Source of the DNA: Ipomoea triloba | Taxonomy: Eukaryota; Streptophyta; Magnoliopsida; Solanales; Convolvulaceae | Assembly (NCBI RefSeq): GCF_003576645.1 | Contig: NC_044916.1 | Location: forward strand, 29,024,101 to 29,088,100 | Direction: 5' to 3' | Length of the DNA: 64,000 bases | Shown: piece after piece, positions 46,386-58,386 of the stretch | How positions within the stretch are numbered: the first letter of the stretch is position 1 | Layout: every line of letters begins with the position of its first letter | The notes under the pieces: model-generated | What the model was told of the DNA's origin: nothing | Database searches by the model: none | Seen by the model: the letters and a program-made list of their open reading frames with translations, nothing else | Translations under genes and position numbers: made by a program

Positions 46386-47038
46386 TTAACTAAGATTTAC
46401 GGAGTGATCTTTATCTTTATATTAATTGCAGGAAAAATTAATTAGCATGTATCTTTGGTGTTATCCATTTGTTTGAAACACATAATTCTATAACCACCCA
46501 TTTAAAACAGTACTAGATTAATTATAATGTTTGGTTCTTTGATAAACAATGTATAATTGTGGGATAGACACAATTTTCATATTTATAAAAAAAAAAACAA
46601 AAAAAAAAAAACCTGACGCCAAAAGGATAGATACATAATTAAATCGGAAAGAGGATCATACTCCTTCTGATTGGATTTAGTTTCCTTGATATCACAGTAT
46701 TTGATTTTCAGTTGACCTGATTTTTCCTAAGCTAAATATTACACCAGATGTGGTAATAAATTTCTCATATTTTACATTCCAAAAAAAAAAAAAATTAAAC
46801 TTTCTTAACTACCAAACTCATTCTAATATTAATAAATACAATTTATTTATATAGCATTTAAAAGTTACATTACCAAAAAAAAAAAAAAATCATTTTTGAT
46901 CTCTCCAATATAGTCCAAAACTTTGGTAGATACACTATTGATCCTCCACAAACTACCACCTAATGGTAAAAAGGCATTGCCACTGAGAATTGTCATTCTT
47001 AGAGCAAGGTAGACCCCGGTTCATAATATTATTTGTCA
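46386..47038. other. AT-rich intergenic sequence
   Basis: Several A runs (46588-46610, 46780-46794, 46876-46889) and no recognisable gene. Confidence 0.4.
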
Positions 47039-47047
47039 ATGTCCGAT

Positions 47048-47315
47048 GGTAAATTATTATGTGGACCATAATCCACATAGTGTTTTGTGGACCATAATAA
47101 AAATTACATTTTTAATATATTAAATATATATTATTTGTGTACTGAGTATACATTATATAATATAATGTACATTCAGTACACAAATAATGTACATCTCCTG
47201 AATATAATGTACATTTTTAATATACTAAAAATATATTATTTTTATATTGAATGTACATTATTTGATAGTATGGTTCACACAATTGCATAAATCATGGTCC
47301 ACACAATAATGATTG
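47048..47315. mobile_element. Mutator-type MITE, family member 3
   Basis: Flanked by ATGTCCGAT (47039-47047) and ATGTCCGAC (47316-47324), a 9-bp duplication with one mismatch. Ends: GGTAAATTATTATGTGGACC and, inverted, CAATCATTATTGTGTGGACC. The interior repeats TATATTATTTGTGTACTG-like AT-rich units, so its body differs from members 1, 2 and 4. Confidence 0.75.
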
Positions 47316-47519
47316 ATGTCCGACGTGCCCTCTCTCTAAATTTTGGGCTAAACCGCTAAAGGCATTGCCGCTTTTTCAAAATATATTTAATTAAGGACCC
47401 ATTTCTTAGAGCTACTTCCCAATTGGACCGACGAGCCCAGATCATAAAACCATATGCTGTATTTGGTTTTCGTACTTTCACATTTTTTTGGGTGACAAAG
47501 ACAACTGTAGCCAACTTGA

Positions 47520-47712
47520 TTAGACTTTTTTTTGAGTTTTTTCTAAGGTGTCCTTCCAGCCGACAGCTAGAAGACTAATTCTCCGTCTCAATAGTCAACA
47601 CACTAAGTGGTAGAGGATTTGCCAAATGATTTGCTCCATTCACATGGGTGGAGAACGAACCCCCAAACTCATGCTTAAGAGACGAAGTGCTGAACCACCA
47701 TACCAATCATAT
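47520..47712 (-). mobile_element. tRNA-derived SINE
   Basis: Read on the minus strand it begins with a TATGGTGGTTCAGCACTTCG A-box-like stretch. GGGGGTTCGTTCTCC follows as a B box about 40 bases later, and it ends in an A-rich tail (AAAAAACTCAAAAAAAAG). This is the layout of plant tRNA-derived SINEs. Family not determined. Confidence 0.55.
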
Positions 47713-47923
47713 TGGTTAACTTGATTAGACTATTGACTTGAACAATTTACCGATTTTCTTGGTTTAAGCTAATGAATTATAAATAACTTAAGTTGATGGA
47801 GGAGTTTACAGAGTGCATACATTCAAGGGGTGTTATTACTAAGTCTGGAAAAATATGTGAATTGTTTAAATATGGGGTGGGCAGAACCTTTTAAAATATG
47901 TTATTTAACTCCTTAAAAAAAAG

Positions 47924-48322
47924 GGGATAAATTATAAACAAGCCATCGTAATATTTAGGAACAAGCAATTAAGCCATTGAACTTAAATAACCCTCAAATA
48001 AGTCACTGAACTAAAAAAAACAAAGCAATTAAGCTACTAAAACCGGAAAAAAAAAAATCAATTAACCCATTTTTAAAATTTCAGGCGAAGTTTTATGGCA
48101 CCGACGAATAATTCGCCGGTCGCCGGAATTATTCGTCGGTGCCAGAAAACTTTGCCTGAAATTGTAAAAATTGGTTAATTGATTTTTTTTTCGATTTTAG
48201 TGACTTAATTGATTTTTTTTTTCTGATTTCAGTGGTTTATTTGAGGGTTATTTGAGTTCGATGGCTTAATTGTTTGTTCCCAAATAGTACGATGATTTAT
48301 TTGCAGTTTATCACTTTATCCC
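47924..48322. mobile_element. Foldback MITE, almost fully palindromic
   Basis: The left half is the inverse of the right half around about 48117. GGGATAAA...CAATTAAGCCATTGAAC pairs with GTTCGATGGCTTAATTG...TTTATCCC, and the centre contains GCACCGACGAATAATTC paired with GAATTATTCGTCGGTGC. About 400 bp. Its transcript would be one long hairpin. Confidence 0.8.
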
Positions 48323-48418
48323 TTAAAAATGGTGATAATTTTTTAAAATCAGATTATAATTCATTGCAAATGTTATCTTTATTAAAAGTTGAGTATTTAA
48401 ACCTAACTTCAAAAAAAA

Positions 48419-49190
48419 ATCCGTTAATTTGTACAAATTAGAAAAGATGATTGAGGAAGACAAGCTTTGTGTCTTGTGTTAAGGTAATGGCCAACCATTG
48501 TACACAGTACACATATTAAAGAAGACACAAGTCGGCAGTATATTTGATGAATCAACAAAAACAAAGGAAACATTTGATTCGAAAATGGGTAAAAATGTCA
48601 CAAATAATTTAAGTATTACTAATTATACTATTGAAGATGATGTTTTGAATGGACTAATGCCCTGTTTGGTAAATGGCTGTTGGCTGATTGTGTTGGCTGT
48701 TTAGGTTAGAATGTATGATTTGTTAATAACATTAGCTGATTGTAAAAAGTTGTTTGATAAATTAGCTGTTTTAGATGATAGTTATTTGGTATAATTTCTT
48801 TTCTCAAAAAAACTAATTGAAAAGGTTGCTTTGAGTAGCCTTTTGAATTTTAGCATTTTGGAGTTACAAAAAGCTTATTAACCAAACACTTATATTGGTT
48901 TTTTAACCAAGTCAAACAATAATAGTGATCAAATAAGTCAAAATTGACTGATAGGCTGATTATTTACCAAATAGGGCCTAAGTGATCTAGAATTAAATCA
49001 TCTTGAATCTGGGAGAAAATGCGCGACATGTCCAAAAAAAAGTCCGTTAATTTGTACACATTAGAAAAGACGATTGAGGAAGACAATCGCAAAGGGATTC
49101 GGGCAGGAATTTGGAGTAGAGAAATGTGGGGAGACAACATTATATTTGAATTGTACACATATTAAAGACACACAAGTCGGATGCAAAGCA
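48419..49190. repeat. Duplicated 130-bp segment around a hAT-like element
   Basis: GTCCGTTAATTTGTACA...GATTGAGGAAGACAA...ACACATATTAAAG occurs at 48419-48545 and again at 49040-49180. Between them, 48659-48980 has inverted ends GCCCTGTTTGGTAAATGGC and CATTTACCAAATAGGGCC-like sequence, as in hAT or Harbinger MITEs. Confidence 0.6.
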
Positions 49191-50533
49191 TGACGCTCCC
49201 ATAGTCCCACCATTATAAATGCAAAATTTTGCCAAACCTTTAAAAGTCACGCATTTTCAACGTCATCTTTAATGATTCCAAGAGCCTTACAAATTCCTCC
49301 ATGTCACCATAACTCCTCCACGGATATTTATTTACTTATTTATTGAAATTTTATATTCCAGGCCCACAAAAGGTGAAGTCATTCGACCCGCAAGTTTTCA
49401 CATCTCAACCTAACATGATTTGTCGAGATTACACACAACATTAAGTGTAATTTCTATATTGCACCTGTTAAGGTTCTATTATGCATCTTTGCCCATAATA
49501 TGACACCTATAGCTATAAACTAACTGAGCTATTCGCGTGGGTAAAATTCTATACTTGTACAATTTATGCTCTTGTTATTTTATATTACTAGTAAAGCATA
49601 TTATATAACTTCACTAAATATATTGGATCTTAAATATTGAAATTCAACTTGAAATCTAGTGATTTTTTTTATAAGATATTCTAAAGTGATCATTAAAATA
49701 GTAAATAAGATACAGAATTTTTTTCAAAGTCGCGGGAAATTAATTTTTTTTTGGGAAATTAATGATGACAGTGACAAAGGGTGGCGGACCACGTTCCTTG
49801 AGTTTGTCTATGTAACGAAGGCAAATAATATTGCCTTTAATCACAATTAACAAGGAATTAGGTGGAATGATAAGTTAACAACTCCACGGGGCGAGATCAC
49901 GCAGCTAGTACGAACTACGAAGCACTTATTACATAAACAAACGCCACGTGACAGCAACAAGTCTCCTTAAATTATGATGGGGGTTAAATGCCCTCATCAA
50001 ATGCCGGAGAAGGGACACAGAATGTCTTCTGCCGGAGTTACATCCTCATCTCATCATCAATTTAAATACAAATTAATAATTCATTCATTTATAGTCATAA
50101 GATGTAAAATTAAGGGTGTTCATTCAGTTAATTTGATTAATAATCAAATTCATTTAACTAAATTGATTTAATCAAATTTTTAAGGGCTTAAACTATTAAT
50201 TGAACTGAAATTTCTATTTTCAAATTAATTGAATTGAATTTTTTGAGTAATAGGCCAGTTAATTGAAATATTGTAATTCAATTTTTAAAAGAAATTAAAA
50301 ATTAAAAATAAAATTTGTAAATTTATAATTTCACTCCACAAAATAGTCATTACATCAATACATAAATGATCAAATTTGAAAAAAAAAACTAATCTAATAG
50401 TATTATTTATAAATTATAGAAAATTAAAACATATATATACACATATAATTTGGTCAAACGATACTTTCAAACCAAATTAACCGTCAACTAAAATATTAAA
50501 AATCATTAAAACCATTAATCAAACCAGAATATT
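49191..50533. other. AT-rich intergenic sequence
   Basis: No gene or clear element. Open frames at 49659-49850 and 49974-50171 lack known domains. Confidence 0.4.
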
Positions 50534-50900
50534 GTTGGGGATATATAATACTACGAAAATATTATTCTCGAAAAAGTAACAAACACAAGAACAAAAGAGA
50601 AATGGTTAGTTCAAATCGTGCAAAACACACTTTCCTTAAAATCTTATTTGCTATCTCCTTTTTGTGCTCAAAGCGTTGTAGCCGAGATTTTACATGACAA
50701 AATGAACTAAGACTTATGGTTTGGGCACTCAAACACTAAGCCCCTGCCCGGCAAATAAGAACAATGGTTTGAACACAAGAATTTTGGAGGAAAGAAGAAC
50801 AAAGTTTTCGGGAGAAAAAAAAATGAAAGATAGCTAATTTTCTAGGTACCAAACTATGTTGTTCATCCAATCCTAATGTTTATATAAGAGAAGGAATTAA
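50534..50900 (-). mobile_element. Copia-type LTR fragment
   Basis: On the minus strand it ends ...TATATATCCCCAACA and shares the CTCGGCTACAACGCTTTGAG and GAGATAGCAAATAAG stretches with the LTR unit at 11951-13118. Only the 3' part of the LTR is recognisable. No flanking retrotransposon genes. Confidence 0.6.
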
Positions 50901-51177
50901 ATATCATTTTTAACCCCGCATTTATACTAATATTTAAAATCAGAATGTGTAAACTTCATAACCGACAAACATTCATTTGAAAATTAATACTAAATTTAAA
51001 ATTAAAATTAATTTTGTAGTATCATAATTAAATTAACATTTCAGAACGGTGCTTCAAACAGTACCTGCGAAGAGTAGTTTGAGAAGTAATTACTCTGAGT
51101 AGTACCCACGATGAGTATTGTAAGTTTATTTTTACAATATTATACTCATAAACAATATATAAGTTCATTAAGTAAAC
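50901..51177. other. AT-rich sequence before the gap
   Basis: No feature recognised. Confidence 0.4.
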
Positions 51178-51640
51178 NNNNNNNNNNNNNNNNNNNNNNN
51201 NNNNNNNNNNNNNNNNNNNNNNNNNNNNNNNNNNNNNNNNNNNNNNNNNNNNNNNNNNNNNNNNNNNNNNNNNNNNNNNNNNNNNNNNNNNNNNNNNNNN
51301 NNNNNNNNNNNNNNNNNNNNNNNNNNNNNNNNNNNNNNNNNNNNNNNNNNNNNNNNNNNNNNNNNNNNNNNNNNNNNNNNNNNNNNNNNNNNNNNNNNNN
51401 NNNNNNNNNNNNNNNNNNNNNNNNNNNNNNNNNNNNNNNNNNNNNNNNNNNNNNNNNNNNNNNNNNNNNNNNNNNNNNNNNNNNNNNNNNNNNNNNNNNN
51501 NNNNNNNNNNNNNNNNNNNNNNNNNNNNNNNNNNNNNNNNNNNNNNNNNNNNNNNNNNNNNNNNNNNNNNNNNNNNNNNNNNNNNNNNNNNNNNNNNNNN
51601 NNNNNNNNNNNNNNNNNNNNNNNNNNNNNNNNNNNNNNNN
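51178..51640. other. Assembly gap (N), followed by poly-C and (CA)n
   Basis: 463 undetermined bases. The right edge is C-rich then (CA)n at 51641-51670. Confidence 1.
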
Positions 51641-51670
51641 AACACCCCCCCCCCCCACACACACACACAC

Positions 51671-52707
51671 AATACTACAAGTTCAATTTCAAAATATAAC
51701 ATGTTCAACCAATGACTATATAATCAAGTGACATGTAGTGATTCTTTCAAATGGAAGGTCATCATGAGATCAAGCCTCATTAGAGGTTAATATAACTTGC
51801 ATGTGCAATTTCACAATATTAACAAAAAATTCATTTTTACAATATTAAATGTTTATATTTACAATAATAATGTAACTGCATCATAATATTGATGAACATA
51901 AAATATGTTCATTTTTTCAATATTGTAAGTCCATCAATACAAAATTAAAAATATATTAATATGAATATCATTCAAAAGATCTTGATGAGATATTTTTAAT
52001 AATATTTTTTATATTTATTTTATTTAATAAAAATAAAAAGTAATATGTGTAAATGGTAATATGTGCAAATTGATGAATTTATTACACTATAATAATGAAT
52101 CATGATTAATGATACATTTTAATAAACCTACATATCAATGAACAATGACTCATGATCAAAAGTGAACCATGATCATGATATAATATAATTTGCCAGCATA
52201 TTTCATATTGGAAAATGATTTTCACCTTTCATACTCTTTCCTCTCCTAAGTTATATTATAATTATTGGATAACAATATATCATGCATGCATTAACTTATT
52301 CCAACAACTGCTAATAAAAATTAAAATAATCAACCAAATAGTGGCACTTCATTCAAAAATAAAATTGATAGAAAATTTTTAAAAAGGTGCATATACTATG
52401 ACAATTGTTATTGTGTGGATCATATTGTCAAATAATTTGCTTTCAATACACAAATATTGTAATTTTAATACATTAAAAATGTACTGTATTCATAGAAATT
52501 ACATTATTTAAGTATTGAAAATATATTATTTCGTATAATGTATATTGGATACACGAATAATATACTTTTAATATATTACTACGTATAAATTTATTTTTTG
52601 TTATGATCCAAATAACAGTGTAATTTATCACATTACCTTCACATTCATCTATTAAAAATATCAAAATAATACACGCACATTCCCCGATCTACTGGCTACT
52701 GGTAGCT
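51671..52707. other. AT-rich intergenic sequence
   Basis: No gene. 52390-52625 has weak inverted ends (GTGTGGATCATATTG/GTTATGATCCAAATAAC) and may be a diverged member of the GTGGACC MITE family. Confidence 0.4.
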
Positions 52708-53011
52708 CGCAAATTATATTGTGGACCATAGTCATGGTTGACACTGCAGTTGTGTTGAAAGGAAACTACAGTTGCGCAGAACAGAGGTCGTTCATCCGTT
52801 CAATACAACTGCAGTACCCGTTCAACACAACTGCAGTATCAGTTCAGCACAGCTACAGTTACAGACGAATGAAACGGCATCTGTTTCGCACAACTGCAGT
52901 TCCCTTTCAACACAACTGCAGTATCCGTTCAGCACAACTGCAGTATCAGTTCAACGCAACTACAGTATCAGCCATGACCATTGTGGACCATGGTCTACAG
53001 TATAACTACTG
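52708..53011. mobile_element. Mutator-type MITE, family member 4 (ACAACTGCAGTA minisatellite)
   Basis: Flanked by the perfect 9-bp duplication CTGGTAGCT (52699-52707, 53012-53020). The left end, CGCAAATTATATTGTGGACC, differs from member 1 (25169) by one base. The interior is about eight copies of a TTCAACACAACTGCAGTATC-like unit. Open frames across it are repeat artefacts. Confidence 0.85.
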
Positions 53012-53020
53012 CTGGTAGCT

Positions 53021-56000
53021 TAGTTGAAGAAGAGCAAATTCCTATAGTGTAGCTCATTTATTTTAGTCTTCATGGCAGAATGGGTATTTACACTTTTCTG
53101 ACAGTTTCTTAAACACAAATCTTTTCTTAAAATTCAACTGACGACGCTAACATGCATGCGTACTTGGATTAAGATTGGCGTTGTCAGGCTGTTGTGTCGG
53201 TGTTTATGTTATCATTATCACTTCCACCAAACCAGTTGCTCCCAGGTCAAACTTATTGTAGTAAATTTACAATGACAACTAACACTAATTATTTATAGGA
53301 TTTTTCCACTTTTAATTATTTCACTAAATAATTATTAAAATATTCTTAACGAAACAAATCTCATCAAAAAATATTTCGTTAATTAATTAGCTGTTAAGTT
53401 AATACTCCCTTCAATAAATTTGTTTCTTAAAAAATTATTAAGATATTCTTGACGAAATAAATCATATTTAAAATAAATATATCTAATTAGTTGGCTGGCA
53501 AAATACGTCATGCTAAGAGATCAAACTTAACTCCATCTCTATTAGAAAGCATCTACATACTACAATCACACCTACTAGTCTATGCAGAGTATATGCTAGC
53601 AATTTCTTTTTCCACCGTATAAAACGACTTGACACCAAACCATAATAATTAAAAAAAAAACAATTATTATTTATCATAATTATTAGTTTACTTTTGTACC
53701 ACTGCCATCCAATTGAGATAATTATTGTACCAAAACCGAAATATAGTACCACCGTGTGAGAATACATTGTTCGATAGCGACGCTGAGAAAGTATGGTGAG
53801 AAACTGAGAATGAAAGATCCTAAGTGGGATTAATATTAAATATTTAGAAACATGATTAGATGATTATGAAACTATTTTTTTAAGAAACCACAAACTAATT
53901 AATAAGAACCAATAAGTTGTGGCATTATATTATTGTAGCATAGTTAGTAGAATAGTAGAGAAAGAATATTTGTGTTTAACAACAAGGCGATAAAGTGTAA
54001 ATAGAAAAGTGTATCATGTAAAATTATAAAATGTGTTTGATATGTATTTAATTAGATATTATTAAATGTATTCGGTAGTTTTGCACATAATCATTTGGGC
54101 ATGCATGCATTGGTGTTCCGGATTTATCTCCATCGGTCCACTGGGGTAATCCCCATTTTGTTCTGTGAGGGGTGTAGAAGCTCCGTTCGCTTAGCTTTGA
54201 GAGGGATAGAAACTGGCCCAAGAAATGTCACTTGTGAGAATTAAACTCAATTTATCCTAAAAATTATTCCCACAAAACAGTTCATTTGTCAGTTGAGTTA
54301 TCCCGTTAGGATTGATATGTCTTCTTAATAACAATGCTATTTAATATATTACACAATAGTGTTATCATTGCTTCGTTACTATCTCTAAATTAGTGGGCCA
54401 TCCACAAGTTAATTATGTAATTAAAACAACATTAGATTGTAAAATATAGTTAGTGTATTTACAAAAGAAATTATCTATTTATTTTTAGAAAATGAAAAAA
54501 ATCAAAGAAGAGATAGGGGAATAATACTTTTTTTAATAGTACGTACTACTGATGTTACAATACATTTATTTGTATATTTCATTATTTCTTCACTTTGAAA
54601 AACAATTAATGGATAATGAAAAAGAAAGAAAGAAACCATTAGATAATTGAAGTAAATGCAACCTTATGTAGTATTGTCTATGATTAAATATTAATCTATT
54701 AGTAGTACATGTATAATACTAGCTAACTATCATTAATAAATGAAATCTTGTTGTTTCATTAAAAATTAATTTAAAATTCCTAAAACTTTAGAACTATACA
54801 CTGTCAACATACTAAATAATAACCTATAAATCTATAATTAGAGATTAAATTAAAGTTTAGAACTCGCAGATTGACTTAGCATTTCAAATCTAATAATTAT
54901 GAGAAAGTTATGGTTGCACCAAATGTAACTATTTTTTTTTGTGTCACTGATTAACAAAAAAAAACAAAAAATACATTGGAATATTCATTTGATCTCAAAG
55001 CTATTAGCTAGACATATACAAATAAAATGACAAATTTGAGAGCTTCCTATTTATTACAGAGTATTATTCTTTTACGTCGAATAAGCAATTAAATCCGATC
55101 AAATTGAAATTGTTAATCTTGTGTAGCTATTATTATAGAAGTTAAGAGTAGAATCAGGCTCACTTATCTTGTTAATGCGGAATACGGAGGACATAGGACA
55201 AAAACATTATCCTGACATTAATTCAACTCCTTAACTAGGAAACCGAATAGCAGAGAGCTCTACCAAATGCAGCAATTGTTAAAAAAAAAAAAAAAAAAAA
55301 CATGTTTACCCAGTTCAATTAGTTTCTAAGAAATATATTGTCGACAAATTATACATATCAAGCCTTGACAATTGCAGTGTGAGAGTTAAATAACTTTTTG
55401 TGGCATCACACTGGTCCTTTTATCTAATAGGTCTCTAAGTCATAATGATATATATACCTTCTATATATTTTCCTGTGAGAATCTTGAATGTGGAGAAATT
55501 TTGACTTTGTAGACAAAACATATTTACTCCATAAATTGTTATTCTAGAAATTCATTTAAATTCCTATACTCCAAATCCTGCAACGTGATAAATACGCGTT
55601 GGTTTCATGCAAAAAATTATTCAGATGGAACCTTCTTTGACATTTTGTTATTGGATGAAAGCCTTCTCTCTCTTTCTTCTTCTATATTTAATCATTTTTG
55701 TGGCAATTAATTACTCATTGTTGGAATAGATCTAGCATTTTTTTAAAAAATATTTTTTAAAAATTTTGTTTTGTCTCTTCCATTATTGATGAGTTTGATC
55801 TCTCCTTCTGATCTGGATGAAAGTATTTATAATAAATAATCTATAGTTATATTACAAATTTTCGTACGCATTCATATTTAATTAATGAATCAATGGTGCT
55901 TTCATAGTGATGAAGATTGATATGAAATTGGGGCAATGCAACCACAACTCTGGTAAGGTGGTCAACAATTGACTTGATAATTATAATGTTTTAAGTTTGA

Positions 56001-56189
56001 TTTTATTAGGAGTAACTTATTAACTTTCTTGATTTGAGCGAATCAACTATGAGTAATCTAAGATGGTTTACTTCTATATAATTTTTTGTCAACTATGATC
56101 AAATCGGGGTTTAAATAATATTATTGTATAACAACTACAGTAATTTTAAAAATCATGATGTGTAAGTTTAGGAAAATACCTTGTGAATA

Positions 56190-56257
<68 letters not shown>
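53021..56257. other. AT-rich intergenic sequence, (AT)n at right edge
   Basis: More than 3 kb without a recognisable gene. Features are limited to A runs (55280-55300) and a long (AT)n from 56194 into the gap. A segment at 53400-53510 partly repeats 53320-53400. Confidence 0.45.
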
Positions 56258-56549
56258 NNNNNNNNNNNNNNNNNNNNNNNNNNNNNNNNNNNNNNNNNNN
56301 NNNNNNNNNNNNNNNNNNNNNNNNNNNNNNNNNNNNNNNNNNNNNNNNNNNNNNNNNNNNNNNNNNNNNNNNNNNNNNNNNNNNNNNNNNNNNNNNNNNN
56401 NNNNNNNNNNNNNNNNNNNNNNNNNNNNNNNNNNNNNNNNNNNNNNNNNNNNNNNNNNNNNNNNNNNNNNNNNNNNNNNNNNNNNNNNNNNNNNNNNNNN
56501 NNNNNNNNNNNNNNNNNNNNNNNNNNNNNNNNNNNNNNNNNNNNNNNNN
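56258..56549. other. Assembly gap (N) inside an (AT)n microsatellite
   Basis: 292 undetermined bases with (AT)n on both sides (56194-56257 and 56550-56616). The true repeat length is unknown. Confidence 1.
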
Positions 56550-56616
<67 letters not shown>

Positions 56617-56628
<12 letters not shown>

Positions 56629-57046
56629 ATAGTGAATGTTGAGCTTGAACCTAAAAGAAATGCAAATTAAACATCGTATTGGTGGTTGAGAAGTGATGTG
56701 ATAAGCAAAAAAAAAAAAAAAAAACATAAACAAATTTTAAAGTTTAATTGGGGTAGAGTAGGAATAACAATTTTTTAGACTTCATATAACTCATGAATAA
56801 CTTAATATCACGAGACCTGAAATACCTCTTCCCCTTACAAGGGGATCGGAATAGCTCATCCACAAAAAACAATACTCCCAAAAAAAAAATTAACAATGGA
56901 ATATATGCATATTCTTGAGAATGTCATTATTTTATTTCAGACTTATTTCAATTCGTGAACCAAACACACTGTTAGTACAAAGTAGTAGTGAATCGATCAC
57001 TAACCCATTAGACAGTACAAGGTGTGTTATATGCCATTGATAAGTA
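56617..57046. other. Intergenic sequence
   Basis: No gene recognised. An A run lies at 56707-56724. Confidence 0.4.
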
Positions 57047-57304
57047 CTACCTCCGTCCCATTTTGGGTGTCTGATTCGTTTAACGAGGCTTGACTGAAGT
57101 AATTTTTAATTCAATTTTTCATAATATTAAGTTTAACATTAATATATAAAATTTATATATTTAAAAACTACATTAAAAGTACTATTAAACACAAAAAATT
57201 AAATTTAAAAATAATAAAAAATTACTAAAGAAAATAAGCAATGAAGAAAGAGTTGGTTTGACTAATGAGTAGTAAATATGACAGGTAAAATGGGACAGAG
57301 GGAG
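57047..57304. mobile_element. Stowaway MITE
   Basis: Starts CTACCTCCGTCCCATTTTG and ends, inverted, CTCCCTCTGTCCCATTTTA, the Stowaway terminal consensus. It is flanked by TA on both sides (57045-57046, 57305-57306). 258 bp, AT-rich interior. Confidence 0.9.
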
Positions 57305-58000
57305 TAATATATACAAAACTGTAACTGAGCAGTAAATAATACGTGGTATATATTTTTTAGTGCACTTGAGATGGTTGGTAATTGAATATAAGGCATTTTT
57401 TTCTTAAAGTTACACACTCCATTTGCATGTTGCATTTACTCTATACAAAAATTAATATTTCAACCAGTTATATTAATTGCTGTAATTCTGTAAATACTTG
57501 TGAAATTCTTTTTTACTTTAAAAAAGTCTACAACTCTACAATGAGTAATTAAATCATCACTAGCTAATAAAACACGCAATGCATTTCATCATAAGCCCAT
57601 CCCGTTATCTATCAAGCAGTATAACATAGATCATGATTTACATTGTGGATTTTTTATTTTTTATTTTTAGTATTACTTACCATGTTAATTAATACACCCC
57701 ACTGAAACTTAAACCCATGACCTCTCATTTGGAAAGTAACTTTATATCATTAGACCTCAAGGTCATTAGCAATTTACATGGGTGAGATGTATTGTTAATA
57801 TATGTTTATTTTTAATACATTACAAATTTAATTTTAAATATTTATTTTTAATGTATTATTTAAAATAAATTTATAATTTAAAGATAAACATTTATCAATG
57901 ATCCATCATATAATGTTCATGATACATAGTATAATGAGTTGTTATCCATTTACATGAAATTGTTAAAACAAAAAATAATAATAATAATAATAATAATAAT
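57305..58000. other. Intergenic sequence upstream of the kinase gene
   Basis: No gene. 57695-57780 resembles the SINE in intron 3 of the kinase gene (shared ATGACCTC, ATATCATTAGACC-type words, minus strand). A (AAT)n run lies at 57975-58000. Confidence 0.4.
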
Positions 58001-58386
58001 GTGCTAATGACTATATTCAACCGAAAAATTGATCAACATCGCACGTCATTGAGTGATAATTTTGTCATTTCCCTGCTCAAACGGTCTGTACGACTAGTTA
58101 GTTCTCTACGGCTCTCTTTAGTCTTTTCCCGTGGCACTCCGAATTTCTTAATTAGACGAGTTAGAACATCTCTCTCAGTTATTCCTCTTCTCTCTCTCTC
58201 TCTCTCTTCTTTATACACAGTGCAATCTGTATCCGTTGCGCTTTCCCACTTTAATTCGCGGCACCGGATTCACCTTTCCTTAACGCTCACCGACTCCGAA
58301 GAAATTTTCAAATGCTGGGACCGTAATCACCTTCTCTCCTTCTTCTTCACACAGTCTCTCACATTCCAATCTAGCTGCCGGAGAAA
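58001..58386 (+). promoter_or_regulatory. 5' leader region of the kinase gene with upstream start codons
   Basis: A CT-rich tract at 58178-58212 followed by TTTATACAC suggests promoter or leader sequence. A short upstream frame (58312-58326, Met-Leu-Gly-Pro-stop) lies 60 bases before the kinase start. A longer overlapping frame begins at 58001 if the transcript extends that far. Either could reduce translation; this is inference. Confidence 0.4.

Noticed and set aside
52719..53018. Two overlapping frames of about 77-99 codons
   Set aside because: They read the minisatellite body of a Mutator-type MITE in different frames.
56146..56733. Ile-Tyr repeat open frames
   Set aside because: Translation of an (AT)n microsatellite interrupted by N.
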